Shown: in pieces, positions 1 through 7,898 of the stretch | Numbering within the stretch: position 1 is the first letter of the stretch | Layout of the letters: every line of letters begins with the position of its first letter | From: an uncultured Pseudomonadota bacterium | GTDB lineage: Bacteria; Myxococcota_A; UBA796; SXON01 | Assembly (NCBI GenBank): GCA_903875225.1 | Contig: CAIQVJ010000112.1 | Span: forward strand, 62,001 to 126,000 | Length of the DNA stretch: 64,000 nt | Direction: 5' to 3' | Translations under genes and position numbers: made by a program | Notes under the pieces: generated by a model | What the model was told of the DNA's origin: nothing | Database searches by the model: none | What the model saw: only the letters and a program-made list of their open reading frames with translations

Positions 1-2
1 TG

Positions 3-587
3 GTCGACAACGTAGAAGGCACGCTCCTGGGGCTCCCGGTGAAGATCGAAGCGGTCGCAAAGTCGAACCTCGATCTCTGCATGGCCGCCATGGCGTCGGG
101 CGACACCACCGCCTGGCAGGGCTGGATGGGCAGCCTCAACACCTCGCTCAACGTGGGCGAGTGCAACAAGCCGCTCGTCTACACCACGTTCGACTACCTC
201 GACATCGGTGTCGGCTGGCAGCGGCCCGTGTCGATGTGCAAGGGCGACAAGGCGCACATCTTCGGCACGCTCACAGACCGGTACCGGCTGAGCGACAAGG
301 GGGAGTGGATGACCCTGGACGGGTCGAAGGAGCCGGCCCTCGGTAGCGACTGGCCCTGCAACATCGAGGGCTGCACCGTCGGGAAGCTGGTCGGCAAGTT
401 CACCACCGACTCCGGGATCGAGACCGTGTTCCCCATCGGCGGCCAGGACACGTTCGAGGCCCCCGAGAACGGCGTGCTGATGTACACCATCAACGACACC
501 ACCTGGTACGACAACAAGTGGTACTCCAACGGCCGCATCGACGACCACGCAGCGGTCACGATCGAGCCGGCCGGCGGCTTGCAGTAG
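3..587 (+). CDS. C-terminal part of a secreted protein with a possible LecA-like carbohydrate-binding domain (partial)
   Basis: The frame is open to the left edge, so the gene probably starts outside the window; the first internal start is GTG at 39, which would give 182 residues. The last ~50 residues (I-G-G-Q-D-T-F-E-A-P, then G-V-L-M-Y-T-I-N-D-T, then a D-N..G..V-T-I pattern) resemble the PA-IL/LecA-type jelly roll, where an Asn-Asp pair and a late Asp-Asn contact calcium and galactose. This is a motif reading, not a verified match. The stop TAG is followed at once by the ATG of the SGNH hydrolase gene, so the two are probably cotranscribed. Four Cys residues suggest an exported, disulfide-bonded domain. 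Confidence in coding is high, in the lectin assignment low. Confidence 0.6.
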   Translation, partial: VDNVEGTLLGLPVKIEAVAKSNLDLCMAAMASGDTTAWQGWMGSLNTSLNVGECNKPLVYTTFDYLDIGVGWQRPVSMCKGDKAHIFGTLTDRYRLSDKGEWMTLDGSKEPALGSDWPCNIEGCTVGKLVGKFTTDSGIETVFPIGGQDTFEAPENGVLMYTINDTTWYDNKWYSNGRIDDHAAVTIEPAGGLQ

Positions 588-1583
588 ATGGCGTTCGATG
601 GCGGCGGGCGTTCGCTGGTACGGCGGGTGATCTTCGTCCTGGTCACCCTGCTGCTCTTCGGCGGCGGTAGCGAGGCTGCGCTTCGCGCTGCCGGCCTCCC
701 GAAAAAGGACAGCACCAAGGAGTTCACCCACGCCCAGATCTACTGGGTGCAGCCGCCGAACCAGCACCTCGAGCCGCTCACCCACAAGGAGACGGGCGGC
801 ACGTTTCGCGTGTCCACCGACGCGAACGGGCTCCGTGCCCCGCTCCACCCCCAGGAGAAGCCCGCCGGCACCTTCCGCGTGATGACGCTCGGCTGCTCGA
901 CGACCTTCGGCTGGGGCGTGAACGACGAGGAGAGCTACCCGTACCAGCTCGAACAGATGCTGAACGCCGACGGCCACAAGGTCGAGGTGATCAACGGCGG
1001 CCAGCCGGGCTACTCGAGCTTCCAGGGGCTCTGGCTCTGGCAGAAGACGCTCGCGGCCTACAAGCCCGACCTGATCCTGTTCGGGTACATCGTCCAGGAC
1101 AGCCGCTCGGTGGCCTATTCGGACAGCTCGCAGGCGGTGCTCCAGGCCAACCAGGACTTCCTCAAGGAGAACATCCTCTACAAGCTGCACCTCTACGTGT
1201 TCATGAAGAACTACATCGAGGCCTACCAGATCCAGGCGAAGGACACCCCGGGCGACGGTGGCGTGTACCGCGTTTCGCCCCAGGAGTACGTGGACAACAT
1301 CAAGGCCTTCAAGGCCAACGCCGACGCTGTGGGCGCGAAGATGATGCTGTTCGGCTACCCCCTCGAGCGGGAGGGCTACACCGGCTCACACCGGCGGATC
1401 CTGCACGCCGCCGGCGAGAAGCTCGACCTCCCGGTGTACGATCCGCAGCCCGAATTCGAGCAGTACACGGCGCAGGAGACGCTCTACTTCCCGCAGGACC
1501 GCGGGCACGCGAACGCTGCTGGCAACGCCAGGATCGCGCAGGGCGTCACACAATTCCTGGTCGGGCACAAGCTGGTGCGCTGA
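588..1583 (+). CDS. SGNH/GDSL-type hydrolase, membrane-anchored
   Basis: 331 residues. The N-terminus is Arg-rich followed by a hydrophobic segment (about residues 9-26), a signal anchor or signal peptide. SGNH blocks are visible: G-C-S-T-T-F-G-W (block I, nucleophile Ser), N-G-G-Q-P-G-Y-S-S (block II, oxyanion Gly) and D-R-G-H-A-N-A-A-G near the C-terminus (Asp and His of the triad). Such proteins hydrolyse ester bonds; many envelope members deacetylate polysaccharides or are linked to alginate or O-antigen modification. The start abuts the preceding stop, suggesting coupling to the possible lectin-domain gene. The substrate cannot be told from sequence; a surface-glycan esterase is the natural guess. 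Confidence 0.82.
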   Translation: MAFDGGGRSLVRRVIFVLVTLLLFGGGSEAALRAAGLPKKDSTKEFTHAQIYWVQPPNQHLEPLTHKETGGTFRVSTDANGLRAPLHPQEKPAGTFRVMTLGCSTTFGWGVNDEESYPYQLEQMLNADGHKVEVINGGQPGYSSFQGLWLWQKTLAAYKPDLILFGYIVQDSRSVAYSDSSQAVLQANQDFLKENILYKLHLYVFMKNYIEAYQIQAKDTPGDGGVYRVSPQEYVDNIKAFKANADAVGAKMMLFGYPLEREGYTGSHRRILHAAGEKLDLPVYDPQPEFEQYTAQETLYFPQDRGHANAAGNARIAQGVTQFLVGHKLVR

Positions 1584-1612
1584 GGTTCGGCCGGGCGCAC
1601 CCGACCGGGCCG

Positions 1613-2533
1613 CTACGCGCCCGATCGCACCACGAGCTGCAGCGCCCGATCGGCCACGCGCACCCGGACCGTCTGCCCGGTGAGGAACTCGACCGCGTCG
1701 GTCTCGATGCCGTCTCCGAAGATCACGCCGCCCTCGCTCATCTCGCTCACGACGTCGAGGGTCTGCTCGGCCCCGAGCGTACCGCCGTCCAGCAGGATCC
1801 CGGTCGCGACGCTGGGGAAGGGTTCGCGCACGAAGAAGGCGATGGCCGGCTCTGTCGGGCCCGGCAGCGCGACGGGGGCCGCCCGTTGCCCGTTGATCGA
1901 GCGGGCCCAGCCCGTCGCTCCCGTGCCTGTGCACGCGATGACGCCGGAGCTCGAGTGACGCTCGCTCTGCCCCGACGTGGAGAGCGTGTACCGCGCCGAC
2001 TGGTGGCTGTGGTGACCGATGAACAGCTCGTTCAGCGCGTAGAGCTTCTGCCCGTCCTCGCGCTCTCCGACCACCAGCGGACGGGCTTCGATCCCGAACC
2101 CGAGGGAGGGGTCGCGGCGCTCCACCCACCGCAGGACCGCGCCGACGTCCTCGGGTGCGTGGCGACACAGCACACCGTCCCACGAGCTGGGGTCCGGGTT
2201 GACGCCGATGCAGAGCTGCCCCTCCAGGTACTTGGCGACGTTCGCGACCAGCCCGTCCTGCCCGACCACCAGCACGACATCGTCGGGGCGGAACACGAAG
2301 CGGTCCAGATCCGCGCGGTCCACCCGCACGCGCCGCCAGTCCGGGGGCACCGCGGCCAGGACCGTGGCGATCCCCGCCTGCACGGACGCATCCAGCCGCG
2401 CGACGGGCTCGAAGCGCTGCTTGCGCGACTCCAGGTAGAACTTCGCCTGGGACTGTGTTCCGTGGCGCTGTACCAGCGCCTCGACCGGACTGGGCCGGGT
2501 GACCACGATCAGCCGCGGGGCCGAGGTGTTCAC
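1613..2533 (-). CDS. NAD-kinase-fold protein (divergent NAD(+) kinase-like)
   Basis: 306 residues from a GTG whose first four bases (GTGA) contain the stop of the upstream band-7 gene, a typical coupled start. The NAD kinase/diacylglycerol kinase fold is suggested by V-V-L-V-V-G-Q-D-G (residues ~87-94, where classical kinases have G-G-D-G-T), then I-G-V-N-P, an E-L-F-I-G strand, and T-G-T-G-A-T-G-W-A corresponding to the P-T-G-S-T-A-Y stretch. The changed second Gly of GGDG and the altered TGST motif suggest an unusual substrate or weakened activity. It could be a true NAD(P) metabolism enzyme or a lipid/sugar kinase relative. Pairing with a band-7 protein hints at a membrane-associated role. 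Confidence 0.7.
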   Translation of the reverse strand: MNTSAPRLIVVTRPSPVEALVQRHGTQSQAKFYLESRKQRFEPVARLDASVQAGIATVLAAVPPDWRRVRVDRADLDRFVFRPDDVVLVVGQDGLVANVAKYLEGQLCIGVNPDPSSWDGVLCRHAPEDVGAVLRWVERRDPSLGFGIEARPLVVGEREDGQKLYALNELFIGHHSHQSARYTLSTSGQSERHSSSGVIACTGTGATGWARSINGQRAAPVALPGPTEPAIAFFVREPFPSVATGILLDGGTLGAEQTLDVVSEMSEGGVIFGDGIETDAVEFLTGQTVRVRVADRALQLVVRSGA

Positions 2534-3594
2534 TTGGCCTGACCCTCCACGGCCGGGGCGCCTCCGCGGTCCTTGAGCATGTCCTCGAACAAGGAGCCGA
2601 AGAGTTCGGGCGTGATGTTGAGGTGCTGGATCGTCTGCACCTTGCCCGCGAGCTGCTGGATCGACATCGCGATGCCGACAGCGGTGGGCGCGTTCTTGTA
2701 CAGCTCCACCCTTCGGGCCTCCGCGGCGTTCTCCATCTCCTCCCAGCCTCGTCGGGCGGCGGTGTCTCCCTCGCCGCGCGTCACGACGGTCTCCGCGTAG
2801 GAGACCGCCTGGAGCGTGTTGCGCGCGATCTCGGCCTGCACCCGCGCGCCCTCGGCCTCCGCCGCCTGCTTCACCCGGGTGATCTCGTTCGCCCCCGTCT
2901 GTGCGATGAGCTGCTCCTCCTTGCGGGCGAGCTCGATCTGGTTGTTCAGCTCGTTCTCCTTGATGGCGCGCTCCTTTTCGACAGCCAGTGCCCGCCTCGA
3001 GAACGTGGCCTCGTCCGACTTCTGCTGGATCGCCTCGCGAGTGGGCACCTGCAGCGCGCGCTCGACCTCTGCGTTGGGCGCCACACGCGTGACCTGCACG
3101 CCCACGACCTGCAGGCCCATCGCGGTGATCTCCGCATCCGCGCGCAGGGCCGCATCGATCGCCGAGGCGACGGCGTCGGCCGCGCCACGCACGGCCTCCT
3201 CCACCGGGACCTTGTTGATCCGCGCGCGTACGGGTTGCTGCGCGCGTTGGGACCAGAACGTGGCCAGACGCTCGATCGGCGCCTCGAGCCAGACGCCGGT
3301 CTTGAGGTTCAAGCCGAAGTTCACGCGGTTCGCCACCATCACGGGATCCGCGCACCGGTAGCGCACGGTCACCTGCACGGAGACCTCCTGGAAGTCGACG
3401 CTGTACTCGTTGAGCACCATCGTGACCTCGATGTCCTCGACCGGCACCTGCGCGACGGCCGCCGAGAGCGGAACGAACCAGTACGCGATGCCGGGCCCCT
3501 GCTTCACCAGACGCCCGCCGGTGAAGTGCAGGATGTGCTGGCTCGGCTCGGCGCGGAGGTGGGAGATCAGGGGGTAGTTCGTGATGGAGGCCAT
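2530..3594 (-). CDS. SPFH/band 7 domain protein
   Basis: 354 residues. An N-terminal beta-rich SPFH domain (about residues 20-190, including the typical L-Q-V-V-G-V-Q-V end) is followed by a long Glu/Arg/Ala-rich helix (about 190-290) with heptad character, as in flotillin, stomatin and virion-core-like band-7 proteins. There is no obvious N-terminal transmembrane helix, so membrane association may be peripheral, or the protein may resemble cytosolic SPFH/virion-core proteins. These proteins oligomerise into rings or scaffolds. It overlaps the NAD-kinase-fold gene by four bases and is divergent from the SUMF1-like gene at 3648, leaving a 53-base shared upstream region. Confidence 0.85.
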   Translation of the reverse strand: MASITNYPLISHLRAEPSQHILHFTGGRLVKQGPGIAYWFVPLSAAVAQVPVEDIEVTMVLNEYSVDFQEVSVQVTVRYRCADPVMVANRVNFGLNLKTGVWLEAPIERLATFWSQRAQQPVRARINKVPVEEAVRGAADAVASAIDAALRADAEITAMGLQVVGVQVTRVAPNAEVERALQVPTREAIQQKSDEATFSRRALAVEKERAIKENELNNQIELARKEEQLIAQTGANEITRVKQAAEAEGARVQAEIARNTLQAVSYAETVVTRGEGDTAARRGWEEMENAAEARRVELYKNAPTAVGIAMSIQQLAGKVQTIQHLNITPELFGSLFEDMLKDRGGAPAVEGQAK

Positions 3595-3647
3595 GCGCTG
3601 AGCCTATCGCGGGGTCGCCGGCATGTTCAGGGGGTTAGCCCCGCCGA

Positions 3648-4397
3648 ATGCTGCTGAGCCTGCTCGCGTGCGTCACGGGGCACACCCCCACCTTCCACCG
3701 GGCCCACCCGGGTGAGGGGCGCGACTCGGGGACAGACACCGTCCCCCTGGATTCGCCTCCGGTCGACAGCGTCCCCGTCGACACCTCGGGGCCCTGCCCC
3801 GACGGGATGGCGACGGTGCAGGACGTGTGCATGGATCGGTACGAGGCCCCCAACGTGCCGGGCGCCCTGCCGCTGGTGATGTACACCTGGCAGGAGTCCG
3901 GCGCCTGGTGCGCTGCGCGCGGGAAGCGCCTGTGCACCGACGCCGAGTGGCAGACCGCGTGCGAGGGCGGCGAGGCCCGGGCCTATCCGTATGGGAACGC
4001 CTACGATGCCGGCCGCTGCAACGACGAGGAGACCTGGCTCGTGTACTCCCAGGAGGCGCTCGATGCGTGGCCCGCGTCGGCCTCATCCACCGCCGTCGAG
4101 TCGCTGACCCAGCTCTACGAAGCTGCGGGGAGCGCCGCGGGGGAGGTTCGGGACCTGTACCAGGGAGAGGGCGGAGGCGTGAATCCGGGGTGCGTCAACG
4201 ACTACGGTGTGTACGACCTGGTGGGCAACGTGGAGGAATGGACCACGCGAGCCGACGGTGGGGAGGCCTCGTTCCACGGCAACCTCAAGGGCAGGTACTG
4301 GGCCGAGAGCCGCACCTGCCAGTCCAACGTGACGGTGCACGGGGACACGTTCCGGTTCTACGAGATCGGCTTCCGGTGCTGCTCCGAGGTGCAGTGA
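3648..4397 (+). CDS. Formylglycine-generating-enzyme/SUMF1-fold lipoprotein
   Basis: 249 residues. The N-terminus M-L-L-S-L-L-A-C is a very short lipoprotein signal with lipobox Cys8, followed by an Asp/Ser/Thr/Pro linker to about residue 47. The body has the FGE/SUMF1 pattern: M-D-R-Y-E-A-P near the start, R-G-K-R-L-C-T-D-A-E-W, Y-P-Y-G-N, G-V-Y-D-L-V-G-N-V-E-E-W and a C-terminal G-F-R-C-C. Myxobacteria carry many such proteins as secreted accessory domains, and most are not sulfatase-activating enzymes. The domain looks complete but short. Cys-rich context suggests an extracytoplasmic disulfide-bonded fold. No sulfatase or kinase gene is adjacent, so the partner is unknown. Confidence 0.82.
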   Translation: MLLSLLACVTGHTPTFHRAHPGEGRDSGTDTVPLDSPPVDSVPVDTSGPCPDGMATVQDVCMDRYEAPNVPGALPLVMYTWQESGAWCAARGKRLCTDAEWQTACEGGEARAYPYGNAYDAGRCNDEETWLVYSQEALDAWPASASSTAVESLTQLYEAAGSAAGEVRDLYQGEGGGVNPGCVNDYGVYDLVGNVEEWTTRADGGEASFHGNLKGRYWAESRTCQSNVTVHGDTFRFYEIGFRCCSEVQ

Positions 4398-4403
4398 GCC
4401 GGA

Positions 4404-6572
4404 TCAGGACCGCGCCGCGCCGAACCGACGACGACGCAGCAGGAGCGGCAACCCGGACGCCATGGCAAACCAGGCCGGGCGCCCTCCGGAGCCGCAGCCA
4501 CACCCCGCATCCCCCTCGTGCGACACCTCCGCAGCAGGTGGCCCCGAGTCCTGGCCATCCCCGGTGTCCGGCGTGGCCAGGATCGACCCGCCCCCGAACC
4601 GGATCGTGGTGTAGTACTGGGGCGCTGCCCACCCGAGGGCGTCGGACCACTCGGGTCCGGCGACCCGCCCCGAGAAGCCGGTGCCCGTGGCAGGCCAACA
4701 CCCGAGGCCGCTCGCATCGCGGCCGCAGAGGTCGGCCCTGCCGTCGGCGTCGATGTCGCCCATGCGCAGCGTCGTGTAGAACCGGGGGTCGTCCCAGCCG
4801 CTGTCGTCCGAGAGGAGCGGCCCGTCGATGCGCGCGGCGTAGGCGCCCGCGTCGTAGAGCCAGCAGTACACGCCGGCGTTGGCGCGCGCGCAGACGTCGA
4901 GGTCGCGGTCGCCGTCCACGTCCGCGAGACGGATCGTCGCATAGTTGGAGTGGTCGTCCCAGCCGCTGGCGTCGGAGAGCGCGGGGCCGACCACTGAGGT
5001 GGGGAACCCGTCGCCGTCGGAGAGCCAGCACTCGTAGCCGGCGGGCCCGCGGCCGCAGAGGTCGGCGCGGGAGTCGCCGTCGATGTCCGCGAGGCGGATC
5101 GTGCTCCAGTACTGCACGTCGTCCCACCCCGCGTCGTCGCTCCACACCGGGCCGTCCACACGGTCGGGAAAGCCCGCCCCGTCGGAGCGCCAGCACCACA
5201 TGCCGGCGCCCGCCCGGGCACAGAGGTCGTACTTGCCGTCGCCATCGATGTCTCCGAGGCGGATCGTCCCGTAGTACTCGGGCTTCCCCCACCCCGCGGC
5301 GTCGGAGAGCTCGGGTCCCACCAGCGCCGGCTCGTACGCTCTCCCCGTCGACCGGTAGCAGGAGATGCCGCCGACCCCGCGGGCACAGAGATCGTCCTTG
5401 CCGTCACCGTCGATGTCGCCCATGCGCAACGTGGAGGCGTAGGCGACGTCGTTCCACCCCGCAGCGTCAGTCAGGGCGGGCCCGGGGACGCTCGCACCGA
5501 ACGCTGCGCCAGTGGATGGCCAGCAGGCGAACCCGCCGGGCCCCCGGGCACAGACGTCGGCCAGGCGGTCGCCGTTCACGTCGGCCATCCGGATCGAGGC
5601 GTAGTGCGCCTCGTCGCCGAAGCCCGCATCGTCGGAGAGGTCGGGGATGGTCCAGGGTTCGCCGAACCCGTCGCCTGTCGACGGCTGGCAGCGAAAGCTC
5701 GCGGCGGCGCGTGCACAGGCGTCCGCCCGCCCGTCACCATCCACGTCCGTGAGGCCGGGCGCATCCAGTACGCCGGCCTGGTCGAGCACCTCGTCCTGCC
5801 AGAAGTCACAGCTCTCGGGCGCCCCGCTGCCGCCGGCCAGCACCGCGAGGTGGTTCGCAACGGTCCGCTCCGAGCCGTCGGAGGGCTGGTTCACGTCGCC
5901 CTCGCCCTTCACCCAGAGCGTGCTGGAGCCGCCGCCATCGAGGTTCATCGCAGTGTACGCACCGAACCCCTGCATCAGCGAAGCCAGGGCATCACAGGTC
6001 ATGCCGTCGCTGTCATCCGACCGGCCGTCCACCACCACGAGCCAGAGCGTGCGCCGATCCTGGGAGAGCCCGACCGCCGTGCGCGGATTGTCGGCTGTGC
6101 AGTGCGAAGGCTCGGTGAAGCCCGTCCCTGCGACGCCGTCCACGACAAGCTGGGGCCGCCCGCCCACCGCCTGCGCCATCCAGGTCGCAGGGTCGCTCCA
6201 TTCCTCGGCCGGCGGCGTGAGCAGGGCGTGGTCCCGGCCGAACGCGACGAAGCCTTCGCTGGTGGTGTCGTCGTTCCAGAGCGCCCCGTCGCCGATGGCC
6301 ATGCCGCTCGTGTAGTAGTCGTCAAAGGAGAAGAAGTCGCCGTTCACCGCGGCCTGCGCGCCGACCAGGGCGCCAAAGGAGGACACCGTGCGCTGGCGCT
6401 CGTCCTCCGCGGTGGCCCGCAGCGAGACCCCCCGCTCACACAGGTCGACCTGGAGTGCGTAGATCCGCTGCGGCTCCGACGTGGTGCGCTCGAGCAGCCG
6501 GATGCCCGGGGCAGGGTCGGACCAGGTGTCCGACGCGAACGCGGGGAGGGCGATGAGCAGGATCGCGATCAT
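4404..6572 (-). CDS. Secreted phosphodiester glycosidase (NAGPA-type) with seven VCBS/FG-GAP repeats and MYXO-CTERM-like tail
   Basis: 722 residues with a signal peptide (M-I-A-I-L-L-I-A-L-P-A-F-A-S). The N-terminal ~260 residues carry phosphodiester-glycosidase (NAGPA) motifs: A-V-N-G-D-F-F, N-P-R-T-A-V-G and M-N-L-D-G-G-G-S-S-T. Seven repeats of about 55 residues follow, each with a D-[VI]-D-G-D-G-x-x-D-x-C calcium-loop motif and a conserved downstream Cys, probably a beta-propeller. The C-terminus has G-C-G-C-G-S-G-G, a hydrophobic stretch and R-R-R-R, resembling the MYXO-CTERM sorting signal of Myxococcota. The protein is probably displayed on the outer surface or released, removing GlcNAc-phosphodiester-type decorations. 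The stop is convergent with the SUMF1-like gene (6-base gap). Confidence 0.85.
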   Translation of the reverse strand: MIAILLIALPAFASDTWSDPAPGIRLLERTTSEPQRIYALQVDLCERGVSLRATAEDERQRTVSSFGALVGAQAAVNGDFFSFDDYYTSGMAIGDGALWNDDTTSEGFVAFGRDHALLTPPAEEWSDPATWMAQAVGGRPQLVVDGVAGTGFTEPSHCTADNPRTAVGLSQDRRTLWLVVVDGRSDDSDGMTCDALASLMQGFGAYTAMNLDGGGSSTLWVKGEGDVNQPSDGSERTVANHLAVLAGGSGAPESCDFWQDEVLDQAGVLDAPGLTDVDGDGRADACARAAASFRCQPSTGDGFGEPWTIPDLSDDAGFGDEAHYASIRMADVNGDRLADVCARGPGGFACWPSTGAAFGASVPGPALTDAAGWNDVAYASTLRMGDIDGDGKDDLCARGVGGISCYRSTGRAYEPALVGPELSDAAGWGKPEYYGTIRLGDIDGDGKYDLCARAGAGMWCWRSDGAGFPDRVDGPVWSDDAGWDDVQYWSTIRLADIDGDSRADLCGRGPAGYECWLSDGDGFPTSVVGPALSDASGWDDHSNYATIRLADVDGDRDLDVCARANAGVYCWLYDAGAYAARIDGPLLSDDSGWDDPRFYTTLRMGDIDADGRADLCGRDASGLGCWPATGTGFSGRVAGPEWSDALGWAAPQYYTTIRFGGGSILATPDTGDGQDSGPPAAEVSHEGDAGCGCGSGGRPAWFAMASGLPLLLRRRRFGAARS
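4600..5760 (-). repeat. Seven in-frame ~165-bp VCBS/FG-GAP coding repeats
   Basis: The repeats are internal to the phosphodiester glycosidase gene and recur about every 165 bases (Asp-loop codons near 4749, 4914, 5079, 5244, 5412, 5574 and 5742). They are similar rather than identical, so the array looks old. Each encodes one blade-like unit with a calcium-type Asp loop and two Cys. Confidence 0.8.
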
Positions 6573-6690
6573 GGCGCGACCATGGTGCCCGAATCGGCAG
6601 GAATGAGCAACGTGGCGCCACCGGGCGTCGCCGCAGACGCGCTGGATGCCACCAGGAGCCGGTCGGGCCGCCGACGGAATACAGCCACGA

Positions 6691-7089
6691 ATGCACCGTC
6701 CCCTGCTCCTCGCCCCGCTGGTCCTCGCCCTTCATGGGTGCGCCGCCACCTCCTGCACCGAGATCGGCTGCGTGAACATGCTCACGCTGCACATCGCGAC
6801 CGACAGCGGCGACCCCGTCACCGAACCGACGGGCACCGTGACGGTGGGGGAGACCACCGTGGATTTCGACTGCTCCACCGCCAGCAACGAGTACACCTGC
6901 TCGGGAAGCGACGTGTCCATCACGTTCAGCGGCGACGGGGGCGACGTGGAGTACGAGGTCCACATCCCGTACTACGTCGGCGCCGGGACCGACGCCCCGG
7001 ACTGGTCCTTGAGCGAGCCCAACGGCCCCGACTGCCCGCCCACCTGCTACGGGGGTGAGCTGGATGTGGTGCTCTACTCCACGCCCTGA
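6691..7089 (+). CDS. Small hypothetical lipoprotein
   Basis: 132 residues from the ATG at 6691, chosen because M-H-R-P-L-L-L-A-P-L-V-L-A-L-H-G-C forms a clean lipoprotein signal (Cys17); an ATG 45 bases upstream would add an unlikely Arg/Gly-rich leader. The mature part is about 115 residues, beta-rich, with several further Cys (C-A-A-T-S-C, D-F-D-C, P-D-C-P-P-T-C). I recognise no family. The 3' end overlaps the convergent gene at 7074-7838 by 16 bases. Likely an outer-membrane or periplasmic surface protein of unknown role. Confidence 0.6.
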   Translation: MHRPLLLAPLVLALHGCAATSCTEIGCVNMLTLHIATDSGDPVTEPTGTVTVGETTVDFDCSTASNEYTCSGSDVSITFSGDGGDVEYEVHIPYYVGAGTDAPDWSLSEPNGPDCPPTCYGGELDVVLYSTP

Positions 7090-7838
7090 CTGCACACGGT
7101 CGGCCACCCCACCGCGGAAAGCGCTGCCCCCAGCCGACCCAACCCCTCGTTGGTGAGCGTGCCGTGGTGCATCAGGCGCCCCTCGAAGGTGCTCCCCACC
7201 CGGCCGTCCTCCAGGACCACGCTCCGCCCCACGGCTTCGCCCCCCTCGAACCAGCGCACGTCGATCAACGGGACGTCGTGCACCTCCAACACCCCGGCCT
7301 GCGGGGCCGCCGGGGCCTTGATCCAGATCGCGGTCAGCAGCGCGAGCGCCGGCACCTTCGCGGCGCTGCACCGCACGGGATGCACCACGCCGGAGACGGT
7401 CCACAACGAGGTCGACGGCACCGGGACGAGGAGGCCCTGGAGGCTCGTGTACAGCGTACCGAGCGCGGGGACGCCCAGGCCCTCCGGGACGGTCACCGAG
7501 CGGTCCCCGAGGCGCCACGTCGATGCGCCCGCGGTGCCGACAGGCGCGGGGACCGTGATCTCCCCGACCCCGGCGACAGCCTGCTCCGCCGCTGCGACGC
7601 CGACCGCGTCGAGGCGCACCCGCTGCGTCCAGGTCCCGTCCAGCTCCGACCAGGTCCCGTCAGGCTCGATCCGGAAGCCGGTCGGCGCCTGCCCGGGCGC
7701 GGTCTGGATCCTCTCGACGATCACGTCGGGCGCGGCTTCGGAGGCCCCGGCCCGGGTGATCAGCAGGGTCAGCAGGAGGATCACGTGGACACCGGGCGCA
7801 AGTGCCGAAGGTACCACTGATCCCGCATCCCGGATCAT
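7074..7838 (-). CDS. Hypothetical exported protein
   Basis: 254 residues from the ATG at 7838; a GTG at 7784 would give a neater signal peptide (V-I-L-L-L-T-L-L-I-T-R-A-G-A-S-E-A), so the true start may be there. The mature region is mostly beta-strand-like, with Trp-Thr-rich turns and one Cys pair (about residues 157 and 250). No family is recognised. It is divergent from the M16 peptidase gene, with 60 bases between the starts, so a shared promoter region is possible. Overlaps the 3' end of the small lipoprotein gene. Confidence 0.55.
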   Translation of the reverse strand: MIRDAGSVVPSALAPGVHVILLLTLLITRAGASEAAPDVIVERIQTAPGQAPTGFRIEPDGTWSELDGTWTQRVRLDAVGVAAAEQAVAGVGEITVPAPVGTAGASTWRLGDRSVTVPEGLGVPALGTLYTSLQGLLVPVPSTSLWTVSGVVHPVRCSAAKVPALALLTAIWIKAPAAPQAGVLEVHDVPLIDVRWFEGGEAVGRSVVLEDGRVGSTFEGRLMHHGTLTNEGLGRLGAALSAVGWPTVCSQGVE

Positions 7839-7898
7839 CCTGCGCAGTAGACGACGACTGCCGCTGCGCTACGTTGGTGAATCTCCCGGGCACAACCC

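Noticed and set aside
1584..1612. GC-rich hairpin between convergent genes as a bidirectional terminator
   Set aside because: Only a four-pair stem (CGGG/CCCG) is clear and there is no T-tract.
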